This document shows, one piece after another, positions 16,559-23,957 of a stretch of 32,308 nucleotides of DNA. Positions within the stretch are counted from its first letter, which is position 1, and the number at the start of each line of letters is the position of its first letter. The DNA lies in contig CANGQA010000025.1 in NCBI GenBank assembly GCA_947455995.1, forward strand, positions 1 to 32,308, given 5' to 3'. Both the position numbers and the translations under genes were made by a program. The notes beneath the pieces are model-generated. The model saw nothing but the letters and a program-made list of their open reading frames with translations, was not told the DNA's origin and ran no database searches. The stretch is from Hyphomicrobiales bacterium (GTDB lineage: Bacteria > Pseudomonadota > Alphaproteobacteria > Rhizobiales > Beijerinckiaceae).

Positions 16559-17728
16559 TCAGTAAGAGCGCGGTAGGCCGAGCACATGCTCGCCGACATA
16601 GGCCAAAATCAGATTGGTCGAAATTGGCGCGACCTGATAAAGGCGGGTTTCTCGGAACTTGCGCTCCACATCATATTCCGCAGCAAAGCCGAACCCGCCA
16701 TGGGTCTGCAAACAGGCATTGGCAGCTTCCCATGACGCATCTGCGCACAGCATTTTGGCCATGTTGGCTTCTGTACCATAGGGTAGCCCTGCATCATGCA
16801 AAGCTGCAGCCTGATAGCGGATCGCATCGGCAGCTTTGGTGGCAATGTGGGATTTGGCAATCGGGAACTGGATACCCTGATTTTGTCCAATCGGCCGATC
16901 GAACACAATCCGCTCCTTGGCATAGGCGGCAGCCTTGTCGATGAACCAATAGGCATCACCGATACATTCGGCAGCAATCAGAACACGCTCTGCATTCAAT
17001 CCTTCGAGAATGATACGGAAGCCTTTGTTCTCCTCGCCGATCATATTCTCGGCAGGCACTTCCAGATCATCAAAAAACACTTCATTGGTTTCATGATTGA
17101 CCATGTTGCGGATGGGCCGCACCGCCATGCCCTTGTTCATCGCCTCGGCAATATCAACAAGAAATACCGATAGGCCCTCAGATTTTTTGCGGACCTGATC
17201 AAGCGGCGTGGTACGGGCCAGCACGATCATCAAATCGGAATGTTGCACGCGGGAGGTCCAAACCTTTTGCCCGTTGAGGACGAAATGATTGCCGCGACGG
17301 GTGGCGGTGGTTTTGAGCTTGGTGGTATCGGTCCCCGTGGTCGGCTCGGTCACCGCCATAGACTGCATCCGCAATTCGCCGGCAGCAATGCGCGGCAGAT
17401 ATTTCTTTTTCTGTTCCTCGGACCCTGCTCTCAGCAAGGTCGACATATTATACATCTGACCATGGACGGCACCCGAATTGCCACCCGAACGATTGATCTC
17501 TTCCATGATGATCGAGGCCTCGGTCAGTCCGAGCCCGGCACCGCCATATTCCTCGGGGATCAAAGCAGCCAACCAACCCGCCTCCGTAAGCGCTTTGGCA
17601 AAGGCTTCGGGATAACCGCGCTCCTCGTCAATCTCGCGCCAATAGGCTCCATCGAACTTGCTGCACAAAGCCGCAACAGCATCGCGCAAATCTTTGTGGT
17701 CGTCATAGAGAGGGATTGATATCGGCAC
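16559..17728 (-). CDS. Acyl-CoA dehydrogenase, first gene of the operon
   Basis: A 389-residue FAD flavoprotein with the standard three-part fold. N-terminal helices include LIPEEYGGAGLGLTEASIIMEEI, the beta domain has SMAVTEPTTGTDTTKLKTTA and LNGQKVWTSR, and the C-terminal helices include FDRPIGQNQGIQFPIA and CLQTHGGFGFAAEYDVERKFRETRL. The usual YEGT catalytic glutamate of SCAD/MCAD/GCDH types is absent (YQVAPIST). Glu247 in GLNAERVLI aligns instead with the isovaleryl-CoA/LCAD catalytic glutamate. Translation starts at GTG 17728 with AGAGGA seven bases upstream. A palindromic candidate operator lies 76-109 bases ahead. Confidence 0.92.
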   Translation of the reverse strand: MPISIPLYDDHKDLRDAVAALCSKFDGAYWREIDEERGYPEAFAKALTEAGWLAALIPEEYGGAGLGLTEASIIMEEINRSGGNSGAVHGQMYNMSTLLRAGSEEQKKKYLPRIAAGELRMQSMAVTEPTTGTDTTKLKTTATRRGNHFVLNGQKVWTSRVQHSDLMIVLARTTPLDQVRKKSEGLSVFLVDIAEAMNKGMAVRPIRNMVNHETNEVFFDDLEVPAENMIGEENKGFRIILEGLNAERVLIAAECIGDAYWFIDKAAAYAKERIVFDRPIGQNQGIQFPIAKSHIATKAADAIRYQAAALHDAGLPYGTEANMAKMLCADASWEAANACLQTHGGFGFAAEYDVERKFRETRLYQVAPISTNLILAYVGEHVLGLPRSY

Positions 17729-17803
17729 GGTGTCATCCTCTTGTCATCTTAGCCAGACTAGAGGGGATTTTTGTCTTTTGGAAATAAGAAAAGAACGCAG
17801 GCA

Positions 17804-17837
17804 GATTTCTAATTTTAAGAAACCATACTTAGAAATC
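17804..17837 (-). promoter_or_regulatory. Candidate LysR-type operator ahead of the catabolic operon
   Basis: Two overlapping palindromes. TTTCT-N7-AGAAA (17806-17822) contains the T-N11-A core typical of LysR sites. An outer 9-bp inverted repeat GATTTCTAA / TTAGAAATC spans 17804-17812 and 17829-17837, and its far arm includes the regulator's own stop codon. Three copies of the AGAAA/TTTCT half-site result, as expected for a recognition plus an activation site. Seen directly; binding is inferred from position. Confidence 0.55.
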
Positions 17838-18728
17838 GATACCGCATAGAGCATTGAGCAAACGCTTGGTTGGCGGGGCAATGTCATGGCCCGCATGAAC
17901 GCCTATATCAATGTGGCGAATGGCCCAATCCTCCTCGAGCCGGATCAGGGAAAGCCCCAGAGCGGAAGCAAGCGGACGCAGCGCTTCTTCGGGCAGAATC
18001 CCGATGCCCAATCCACTGCGGATCATCTGGCACATGACCTCGAAAGTCCGCACCTGCACGCGGGTTTTGAGATAGCGGCCCTGCTCGCGGGCTTTTTCGG
18101 CCATCAGGCGATAAATAGCCGAACCGACTTCGAGCGCCACGAAATCATCATTCAGCAGATCCCTGAACCGTACAGATTCCTGTTCGGCCAATCGGTGGGC
18201 CGGATAGACAGCCAAGGATAAACGATCCTGCGCATAGGGCCAGACCTGCAAGCCGCTGGTCGGAACTCCACGGATAAAAACACCCAAATCAGCTTGCCCG
18301 CGTGCCATTTGGCTGATGGTTTCGCCAGAAGGCCGTTCTTCCAGATCAATACGGATATCGGGATGGCTATGGACAAATTCTGCGAGATCGCCCGCCAGGC
18401 GGTGCACAAGTGCCGATGAGGAGGCAGAGACCCGCACCCGCCCCCTGACGCCCGAATGATGCTCGCTCATACTGGCTGCCAACCCGTCAGCCAAACGCAA
18501 GACGCTTTCAGCATAGCGCAGCGTGGTCAGGCCCGCCATGGTCGGCTCGACCCCGTGCGCCATGCGCGTGACCAATGCCGCTCCGACTTCGTCCTCTAGC
18601 AGACGCAAGCGGCGGCTGGCAGCAGAAATAGCCAGATTGAACTGCTCTGCTGCCCGGCTGACACTGCGCAAATGGCAAATGGCCACGAAAAGACGCAATG
18701 ATTGCAAATCATGATGGTAAAGCGACAT
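17829..18728 (-). CDS. LysR-family transcriptional regulator
   Basis: A 299-residue regulator, standard length for the family. The N-terminal winged helix-turn-helix is at about residues 5-62 (LQSLRLFVAICHLRSVSRAA then RRLRLLEDEVGAALVTR). The effector-binding domain follows (RVRVSASSSALVHRLAGDL...QADLGVFIRG...GLGIGILPEEAL). The ATG at 18728 has GGAG eight bases upstream; the longer open frame upstream is basic and proline-rich and overlaps the preceding gene, so it is rejected. The gene is co-directional with and 100 bases from the nine-gene operon, with a LysR-like palindrome in between, so it most likely controls that operon in response to its substrate. Confidence 0.93.
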   Translation of the reverse strand: MSLYHHDLQSLRLFVAICHLRSVSRAAEQFNLAISAASRRLRLLEDEVGAALVTRMAHGVEPTMAGLTTLRYAESVLRLADGLAASMSEHHSGVRGRVRVSASSSALVHRLAGDLAEFVHSHPDIRIDLEERPSGETISQMARGQADLGVFIRGVPTSGLQVWPYAQDRLSLAVYPAHRLAEQESVRFRDLLNDDFVALEVGSAIYRLMAEKAREQGRYLKTRVQVRTFEVMCQMIRSGLGIGILPEEALRPLASALGLSLIRLEEDWAIRHIDIGVHAGHDIAPPTKRLLNALCGIDF

Positions 18729-18753
18729 GGCCCGATCTCCACAACCCGCTGTG

Positions 18754-19302
18754 TCAGCGGCGCTTATCTCTGAAATCATCATAGGGGCGCGAGGCCGCAG
18801 CACGGCGCTTCCAGTTTTCGGTGTAGGCCTTGGCCAATTGCGGCTCCTGTTTGATGACGAGCACGTTTTCGGCATTGCGCTCCTGGGCTGCTTTGGTGAA
18901 ATTGAAGCTGCCTGTAATCACGTCCATCCCGTCAAGCACCATGACTTTATTATGGGCGATAGCCGGCTTGTCATCAATCAGCACGGCGATGCCATGATTG
19001 GTCAAAAAAGTCGCCGCTGAATAACGCTCCTGCTCATTGGATTTATCAAGGATTGCCCTGACATCCAGCCCGCGCTGCTTGGCTTGGCCCAAAGCCGAAA
19101 TAATCGGCTCAGAGGTGAAACTGTAGGCCTGGACCAGCACGCTGGATTTGGCATTGTTGATCTGCTGCACAATCAAACTGGTGCAATCCTCGCCGGGGGT
19201 AAAACAGGTCCTCAGCTCTGCCGCATCAACAGCAGAACCTGATTGTAAACCCGCACACACGCCTAACACCCACAACAAACGCATCATTACCGGACGCAAC
19301 AT
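18754..19302 (-). CDS. Exported phospholipase D-family nuclease (single HKD, Nuc-like)
   Basis: A 182-residue protein with one HKD motif, IAHNKVMVLDGMDVITGSFNFT (H-x-K-x4-D followed by GSFN). This is typical of the small Nuc-like endonucleases, which dimerise to complete the active site. The N-terminus MLRPVMMRLLWVLGVCAGLQSG...AVDA is a signal peptide with likely cleavage before AELRT, so the enzyme should be periplasmic. Two mature cysteines in CFTPGEDC may form a disulfide, as in relatives. The ATG at 19302 has AGGA eight bases ahead; an ATG at 19308 is too close to it. Nucleic acid or phospholipid hydrolysis cannot be separated by sequence. Its stop is 25 bases from the LysR start. Confidence 0.85.
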   Translation of the reverse strand: MLRPVMMRLLWVLGVCAGLQSGSAVDAAELRTCFTPGEDCTSLIVQQINNAKSSVLVQAYSFTSEPIISALGQAKQRGLDVRAILDKSNEQERYSAATFLTNHGIAVLIDDKPAIAHNKVMVLDGMDVITGSFNFTKAAQERNAENVLVIKQEPQLAKAYTENWKRRAAASRPYDDFRDKRR

Positions 19303-19379
19303 GACCATGATCCTTACGCACAACCAAAAACAAACGCATGCACAGCTGCACAACTCTAACTGATTCAAAGTCGTTCACA

Positions 19380-19396
19380 GCGAGAATTATTCTCGC
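19380..19396. promoter_or_regulatory. Fur-like 8-1-8 palindrome between divergent genes
   Basis: GCGAGAATTATTCTCGC is a perfect 8-1-8 inverted repeat. Its core GAGAATTATTCTC matches the 7-1-7 TGAnAATnATTnTCA form of Fur sites apart from the outermost base. It lies 78 bases from the nuclease start and 123 from the DUF1993 start, so it could act on either. Confidence 0.5.
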
Positions 19397-19420
19397 ATTG
19401 ACTGCTGCATGTCAGTCAAT
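19397..19420. promoter_or_regulatory. Second inverted repeat abutting the Fur-like palindrome
   Basis: ATTGACTG (19397-19404) and CAGTCAAT (19413-19420) form a perfect 8-bp inverted repeat with an 8-base spacer. It starts at the very next base after the Fur-like palindrome. Each arm contains TTGACT, a possible -35 element on either strand, so a bound protein would occlude a promoter. Confidence 0.5.
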
Positions 19421-19518
19421 TTCGATTATGATGCACAAGCGATTAACCCGAACATTCACCCGCTAGCTGGTTGCAATGGCTGTGCCATGGCGCCCCTGCC
19501 AACTGTTAGGTCATATCC

Positions 19519-20061
19519 ATGACAAATTCCGTCGTTACAGATCCTGCCAACACCGATGTGCTGAACATGTACAATGCCTCTATCCCTCCGATGGTTCTCG
19601 GGCTCAAGAGCCTGCAGGCCATCCTGGACAAGGCCGAACACCATGCCACCGAGAACAAGATCGATCCTTCGGTGGTCCTTAACTACCGTTTGGCGGCTGA
19701 CATGTTTGCCCTGACACGCCAGGTTCAGCTGACAGCCGACTTTGCCAAAGGCTGCGCCGCCCGACTGGCCGGTGTCGATGTGCCAAAATTTGAAGATACC
19801 GAAGCCTCGTTTGCCGAGTTGAAAACCCGCATCACCAAGACGCTGGATTTTATCGCCAGTGTTGATCCCCATGCGATTGCCGGATCGGAAACCCGCGACA
19901 TCACCATCCCGGTCGGTGGTCAACCCAAGGTGTTCAAGGGCATGGCTTATCTAAACGGTTTTGCGGTTCCCAATTTTTATTTCCACGCCACCGCCGCCTA
20001 TGCGATTTTGCGCCATATCGGCGTCAAAATCGGCAAACGTGATTTTCTGGGATGGAATTGA
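19519..20061 (+). CDS. DUF1993-family protein
   Basis: A 180-residue soluble helical protein. The family landmarks are the start LNMYNASIPPMVLGLKSLQ, then a helix-rich middle (NYRLAADMFALTRQVQLTAD) and the end AYLNGFAVPNFYFHATAAYAILRHIGV with KIGKRDFLG. It corresponds to the DUF1993 family, whose fold resembles DinB-like four-helix bundles; no function is established to my knowledge. The ATG at 19519 has AGG eight bases ahead. The upstream region has two abutting palindromes. Downstream it converges on the molybdenum hydroxylase genes. Confidence 0.88.
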   Translation: MTNSVVTDPANTDVLNMYNASIPPMVLGLKSLQAILDKAEHHATENKIDPSVVLNYRLAADMFALTRQVQLTADFAKGCAARLAGVDVPKFEDTEASFAELKTRITKTLDFIASVDPHAIAGSETRDITIPVGGQPKVFKGMAYLNGFAVPNFYFHATAAYAILRHIGVKIGKRDFLGWN

Positions 20062-20157
20062 TCTTTTGCAGCAAAGGCGACTGGCCCGAGCAGGTATGAT
20101 GGATGATCAGGCCGCGCTATTTCCGGCATGAAACATGACCGTTGCTTTATGTGGCCA

Positions 20158-20204
20158 ACAAAAAAACCAGATGCCCACACACAAAGAGCGGCATCTGGTT
20201 TATA
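20158..20204 (-). terminator. Terminator of the molybdenum-hydroxylase operon
   Basis: A 12-bp perfect stem AAACCAGATGCC (20164-20175) / GGCATCTGGTTT (20190-20201) with a 14-base loop. The A-run at 20160-20166 becomes a T-run on the minus strand. It sits about 33 bases beyond the stop at 20235. It may also stop plus-strand transcripts from the DUF1993 gene, though no T-run follows in that direction. Confidence 0.85.
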
Positions 20205-20234
20205 CTTCAATAACAATATCTTATCGCAAAAAAC

Positions 20235-22424
20235 TCATGCGATTTTAAGGTCGGAATTGGACTGGATCGGCATGTTGCGAATCCGTTTTCCTGTTGCCGC
20301 TGCAATCGCGTTCAGCACAGCGGGTGCAGCGACAAAAATGGTGGGTTCGCCGACACCGCCCCAGAAATCGCCTGAGGGCATGACAATCGACTCCACCTTG
20401 GGCATTTGTGCCATCCGCAGCAGCTCGTAGGTGTCAAAATTCTGTTGCTCGACCATCCCGTCCTTGATTGTGATTTCACCATAGAGCAATGCAGATAGGC
20501 CGTAGGCAAAAGAGCCGTCTATCTGCGCCTCGATCTGTTGCGGATTGACGGCATGTCCGGGATTGGTTGCCGCAACAATGCGATGCACTTTAACCTTCTG
20601 GTCGACAATCGACACTTCGGCACAGGCGGCTACATAGCTGCCGTAGCCCATATGTTGTGACAAGCCGCGGAAAATACCCTTGGGCGCGGGTTTGTCCCAA
20701 CCAGCCTTTTCAGCCACTGCGTTCAGAACAGCCAGATGTTTGGGACTGTTGCGCAACATCTTCTGGCGGAAAGCAAGTGGATCCTGTCCAGCCGCCACAG
20801 CCAATTCATCGATAAAACATTCGAGATAAAGCGCATTCTGGTTGTTGTTGACCCCACGCCAATAGCCCGCAGGCAGCGGTGGATTGCGCATCGCGTGATC
20901 GATCAGCAGGTTGGGGATAGAATAACCGAACACGCCTTCATTGCCATCCGGATTCAACCCCTGAAATGTCGAGGGATCACGCCCGTTTTGCAAGCGCGAG
21001 GGATTGATGCTCGAGAGGATCGACTGGCCGGAAATCCGCATATGCATGGCCGTCACATTGCCCTGTGCATCCAGACCTGCGGTCAGCTTGCATTGGGTAA
21101 TTGGATGATAATGGCCGTGCAACATATCCTCTTCACGTGACCAGATCAGCTTGACCGGCACATTCGGCATCTGTTTGGCAATCAGCACCGATTGACGCAC
21201 ATAGTCATGGCTGACCGCCCGACGACCAAATCCGCCACCGAGCATAAGGCGCGTGACATCGCATTGGCCGACCGGAAGGCCGGAGGCTTCCACCACCGTT
21301 TCCAAAGCCGCTTCGCTGTTCTGGCTCGATGTCCAGACATCGCAGCGCGAGCCGGTATACAAGGCCGTCGCATTCATCGGTTCCATCGTGGCGTGGTGCT
21401 GATAGGGGAAGCTGTAAGTTGCTTCCACCGTCTTTGCGGCCTGCGCCAGCCCCACCTTCACATCCCCCGCCTGATTGCCGACAAAAGCCTCCTTGGCGGT
21501 CAAGCCCTCTTTCAAAGTGGCTGCAATATCCGCACTTGTGAGCTTGGCATTCGGCCCCTCATTCCAGACGATCTCGACCTGTTCGAGTGCCGATTTGGCT
21601 TGCCACCACGTATCGGCGATCACTGCCACACCTTTGCCATCCACAGCGACCACTTTTCTAATACCGGGCTTATTGGCAATTTTTGAGGCGTCGAAACTTT
21701 TCAGTGAACCGCCGAAAATCGGGCAATTGGTGATGGCTGCATTCAGCATGCCGGGCATGGTGAAATCCATGCTGTAGATTTGCGACCCATCGACCTTGGC
21801 CACCGTATCAAGGCGCGGCAAAGGCTTGCCGGCAATGGTCCAGGTTTTCGGGTCTTTCAGCACGATGTCCTTCGGCGGTTCCATCGTGGCAGCCAGCTCG
21901 GCCATTTTACCATAAGTCGTCCGGCGATTGCTGGCCTTATGGATGATCACACCCTTATCTACCGAACATTCAGAAGTCGGTACATTCCATGATTTGGCAG
22001 CAGCAGCCACCAGCATCATCCGCGCACTGGCTCCGCCCTTGCGGACATAGAGGTGGGAATCACGGATGCCACGGCTGCCGCCGGTAGCATAATTACCCCA
22101 CACCCGCCCCCGCGCCGCATTCTGTCCCGGGGTCGGCTGTTCTGTGGTCACCTTCGACCAGTCACATTCCAGCTCCTCGGCCACCAGCTGCGCCAATCCG
22201 GTCAGGGTGCCCTGCCCCATTTCCTGCCGGGCAATACGAATGATCACGCTTTCATCCGGCTTAATCACGACCCATGCATTCACTTCGGGTGCTGGTGCAG
22301 CGGCCTGGACATGCGGGATATGGAAACCAAATGAAAATGCCCCCATCACCAACGAGGTCTGCACCAGAAAGCCACGACGCGAAGGGGTTGCAAGTGCCGA
22401 TTGTAATTGAGATGTATTGGTCAT
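20235..22424 (-). CDS. Periplasmic molybdopterin-binding subunit, isoquinoline 1-oxidoreductase (IorB)-like
   Basis: A 729-residue large subunit of a xanthine-oxidase-family hydroxylase. The N-terminus has a twin-arginine signal (SRRGFL at 15-20, then a hydrophobic stretch and VQAAAP near 39-44), so the mature enzyme should be folded in the cytoplasm and exported. Molybdopterin-cytosine-dinucleotide contacts include LGGGFGRR near 395, and the catalytic-glutamate segment GVGEPTI is near 690. It pairs with the [2Fe-2S] subunit encoded 12 bases upstream. There is no FAD subunit, as in IorAB, so electrons must leave to a cytochrome or quinone. No cytochrome c gene or maturation chaperone is adjacent. 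The substrate, an N-heterocycle or aldehyde, is not readable. The ATG follows AAGGGAGAGAG. Confidence 0.9.
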   Translation of the reverse strand: MTNTSQLQSALATPSRRGFLVQTSLVMGAFSFGFHIPHVQAAAPAPEVNAWVVIKPDESVIIRIARQEMGQGTLTGLAQLVAEELECDWSKVTTEQPTPGQNAARGRVWGNYATGGSRGIRDSHLYVRKGGASARMMLVAAAAKSWNVPTSECSVDKGVIIHKASNRRTTYGKMAELAATMEPPKDIVLKDPKTWTIAGKPLPRLDTVAKVDGSQIYSMDFTMPGMLNAAITNCPIFGGSLKSFDASKIANKPGIRKVVAVDGKGVAVIADTWWQAKSALEQVEIVWNEGPNAKLTSADIAATLKEGLTAKEAFVGNQAGDVKVGLAQAAKTVEATYSFPYQHHATMEPMNATALYTGSRCDVWTSSQNSEAALETVVEASGLPVGQCDVTRLMLGGGFGRRAVSHDYVRQSVLIAKQMPNVPVKLIWSREEDMLHGHYHPITQCKLTAGLDAQGNVTAMHMRISGQSILSSINPSRLQNGRDPSTFQGLNPDGNEGVFGYSIPNLLIDHAMRNPPLPAGYWRGVNNNQNALYLECFIDELAVAAGQDPLAFRQKMLRNSPKHLAVLNAVAEKAGWDKPAPKGIFRGLSQHMGYGSYVAACAEVSIVDQKVKVHRIVAATNPGHAVNPQQIEAQIDGSFAYGLSALLYGEITIKDGMVEQQNFDTYELLRMAQMPKVESIVMPSGDFWGGVGEPTIFVAAPAVLNAIAAATGKRIRNMPIQSNSDLKIA

Positions 22425-22436
22425 GCTCTCTCTCCC

Positions 22437-22901
22437 TTACGCTTTTTTGGTGAGTAAAGCGGCGGCATGTTTAATGCCAGCACGAATACGGTTATAGGTT
22501 CCGCAACGGCAGATGTTGGTCATCGCCTCGTCGATCTCGGCATCGGTTGGGTTCGGCGACTTCGAGAGCAAGGCTGAAGCAGCCATCAACTGCCCCGATT
22601 GGCAATAACCGCATTGCGGCACATCCAGTTCGATCCAGGCCTTTTGCAAGGCATGCAGCTTACCGCCTGCCCCCAGAGCCTCGATGGTGATAATGGATTG
22701 GCCATCCTGCAGCGCAGACAAAGGCAGCGAGCAGGAGCGCACCGGCTCCCCATCGATATGGACCGTACAAGCCCCGCATTGAGCGACGCCGCAACCATAT
22801 TTGGTGCCCGTCAGCCCCAGATCACGCAAAACCCACAAAATCGGTGTATCGGGATCAGCCGAAACAGTCTGTTTGATCCCATTAATAACAAGTTGAGCCA
22901 T
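22437..22901 (-). CDS. [2Fe-2S] subunit of molybdenum hydroxylase, IorA-like
   Basis: A 154-residue electron-transfer subunit with two [2Fe-2S] clusters. The plant-ferredoxin-type cluster is held by Cys37, 42, 45 and 57 (CGVAQCGAC...C), and the helical cluster by Cys97, 100, 131 and 133 (CGYCQSGQ...CRCG). Length and order match the small subunits of IorAB and related aldehyde or carbon-monoxide dehydrogenases. There is no signal peptide, so it would leave the cell piggy-backed on the Tat signal of its partner. The ATG at 22901 is preferred over the longer frame from 22976 because the fold begins there (MAQLVING) and GGGAG precedes it. The two genes form a compact operon. Confidence 0.92.
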   Translation of the reverse strand: MAQLVINGIKQTVSADPDTPILWVLRDLGLTGTKYGCGVAQCGACTVHIDGEPVRSCSLPLSALQDGQSIITIEALGAGGKLHALQKAWIELDVPQCGYCQSGQLMAASALLSKSPNPTDAEIDEAMTNICRCGTYNRIRAGIKHAAALLTKKA

Positions 22902-22932
22902 TGCCTTCACTCCCTTTTGAGTATCCTCACCG

Positions 22933-22987
22933 GAGCATTGCCCTATCGGTGTCCGTCCATGCACAAGACAGGGCACCCGAAATGCTC
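22933..22987 (-). other. Possible structured 5' leader of the molybdenum-hydroxylase operon
   Basis: GAGCATT (22933-22939) pairs with AATGCTC (22981-22987). Directly inside, GCCCT (22940-22944) pairs with AGGGC (22970-22974), with a one-sided 6-base bulge. This makes a 12-bp interrupted stem 32 bases upstream of the first ATG. It does not match a riboswitch I recognise, and chance pairing is possible. Confidence 0.3.
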
Positions 22988-23089
22988 AAGATCAAAACCA
23001 GCCAGACACATCAACAAAATATAATCCATACTTGACAATAAGTGCTGCGCGCCGTCAAACCCCTTTCTGGCTTTTTTGGAGTTGTTTTT

Positions 23090-23617
23090 ATGGCGCGTTT
23101 CGAAATTTTCAAACAGTTGCGGAATTACGAGGAGCGTCTTGATAATATCTACGGCAGTTCAACCATTTTCAACAAAAGTGCCGATGGCTTTACAAGCCTC
23201 GAAAGCTCGGTGGTGTTTTTGTCGAATTGCCAGCACACAAAAATTGACAGCGTCCGGCAAGAAAGCAACAAATTCATTGAATTGCTCAAGACCCGCCCGC
23301 TCAATGTCTGCCTGACCAACGAGCAATATGATGCGAATCTGATGTTCGAGATCACCAAGGATTATGTGATGCTGCTCGTCTCGGTCTCGGATGCCACCTA
23401 CCAGAATTTTGTCGCCTCCATCAATGCCTGGAAATATGTGGTGTTTACCGTCGAAGGTGATTTCAGAGGCTTTGACGACAAAAATGGCCCGATTTCTTTG
23501 ATCGGTCCGCACGGCTCTTCAGCTGCGGGACGGCTCGACCTCAACTCCCTGAACATCATCTTCAAAGATGTCAAAATAGAAATCGCAGACGATCAGGACC
23601 TCTATGCCCGTACTTAG
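23090..23617 (+). CDS. Hypothetical protein, unrecognised
   Basis: A 175-residue soluble protein that I do not recognise. It has no signal peptide or membrane segment. It opens with a charged helix (MARFEIFKQLRNYEERLDN), has alternating hydrophobic strands in the middle (DYVMLLVSVSDATYQNFVA, KYVVFTVEGDF) and ends acidic (LNIIFKDVKIEIADDQDLY), suggesting an alpha/beta fold. Two cysteines are not in a motif. The ATG at 23090 has GGAG eight bases upstream, a good ribosome site; an in-frame GTG at 23042 lacks one. A small cysteine-rich protein is encoded 57 bases downstream on the same strand, possibly in the same transcript. It diverges from the molybdenum-hydroxylase operon. Confidence 0.7.
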   Translation: MARFEIFKQLRNYEERLDNIYGSSTIFNKSADGFTSLESSVVFLSNCQHTKIDSVRQESNKFIELLKTRPLNVCLTNEQYDANLMFEITKDYVMLLVSVSDATYQNFVASINAWKYVVFTVEGDFRGFDDKNGPISLIGPHGSSAAGRLDLNSLNIIFKDVKIEIADDQDLYART

Positions 23618-23674
23618 TCCTTTCCCTTTTTCTGCTGCGGGAGTAAAAAAAATAAGGTTGTTGGAGATTCGGGT

Positions 23675-23941
23675 ATGAGTAGTGACGATTACAAACGCGG
23701 CTATGCTGCAGGCTTTGGTGATGCCATAGAAGTCGCGCAAAAAGCTTTGGCTAAAATCGGCCATGCGGCCTCAGAATCCTACAACAATGAACACTACCAC
23801 AATGACCATCCCGAGTGGGGCGACCATGAATGCACGGTCTGCGGCATGGTCACCAGAGGGATTGTGTGGCCTAGCTGTGATCATTCCGCATGTCCGCATC
23901 CCGATCCGGTGATCGAATATCCCGGCAATCTCGACCGCTGA
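23675..23941 (+). CDS. Small Cys/His-rich protein, probable zinc ribbon
   Basis: An 88-residue protein. The N-terminal helix (DDYKRGYAAGFGDAIEVAQKALAKIG) resembles small phage and plasmid proteins that begin with a YxxGYxxG-type repeat. The C-terminal half has Cys53-x2-Cys56-x11-Cys68-x4-Cys73, a probable zinc site, surrounded by seven histidines (30, 40, 42, 45, 51, 70, 75). Function unknown. The ATG at 23675 has GGAG nine bases ahead, which supports translation. Its stop is only 16 bases from the convergent transporter gene. Confidence 0.68.
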   Translation: MSSDDYKRGYAAGFGDAIEVAQKALAKIGHAASESYNNEHYHNDHPEWGDHECTVCGMVTRGIVWPSCDHSACPHPDPVIEYPGNLDR

Positions 23942-23957
23942 GGGACCAGCGCTGAAA

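Noticed and set aside
18729-18875. An N-terminal extension of the LysR regulator by 49 residues
   Set aside because: It overlaps the nuclease gene, reads as basic and proline-rich, and the ATG at 18728 has GGAG at ideal spacing and gives the normal LysR length.
23020-23037. TATAAT and TTGACA strings upstream of the orphan gene at 23090
   Set aside because: They are in the wrong order for one promoter, and neither has a matching partner at 16-18 bases.
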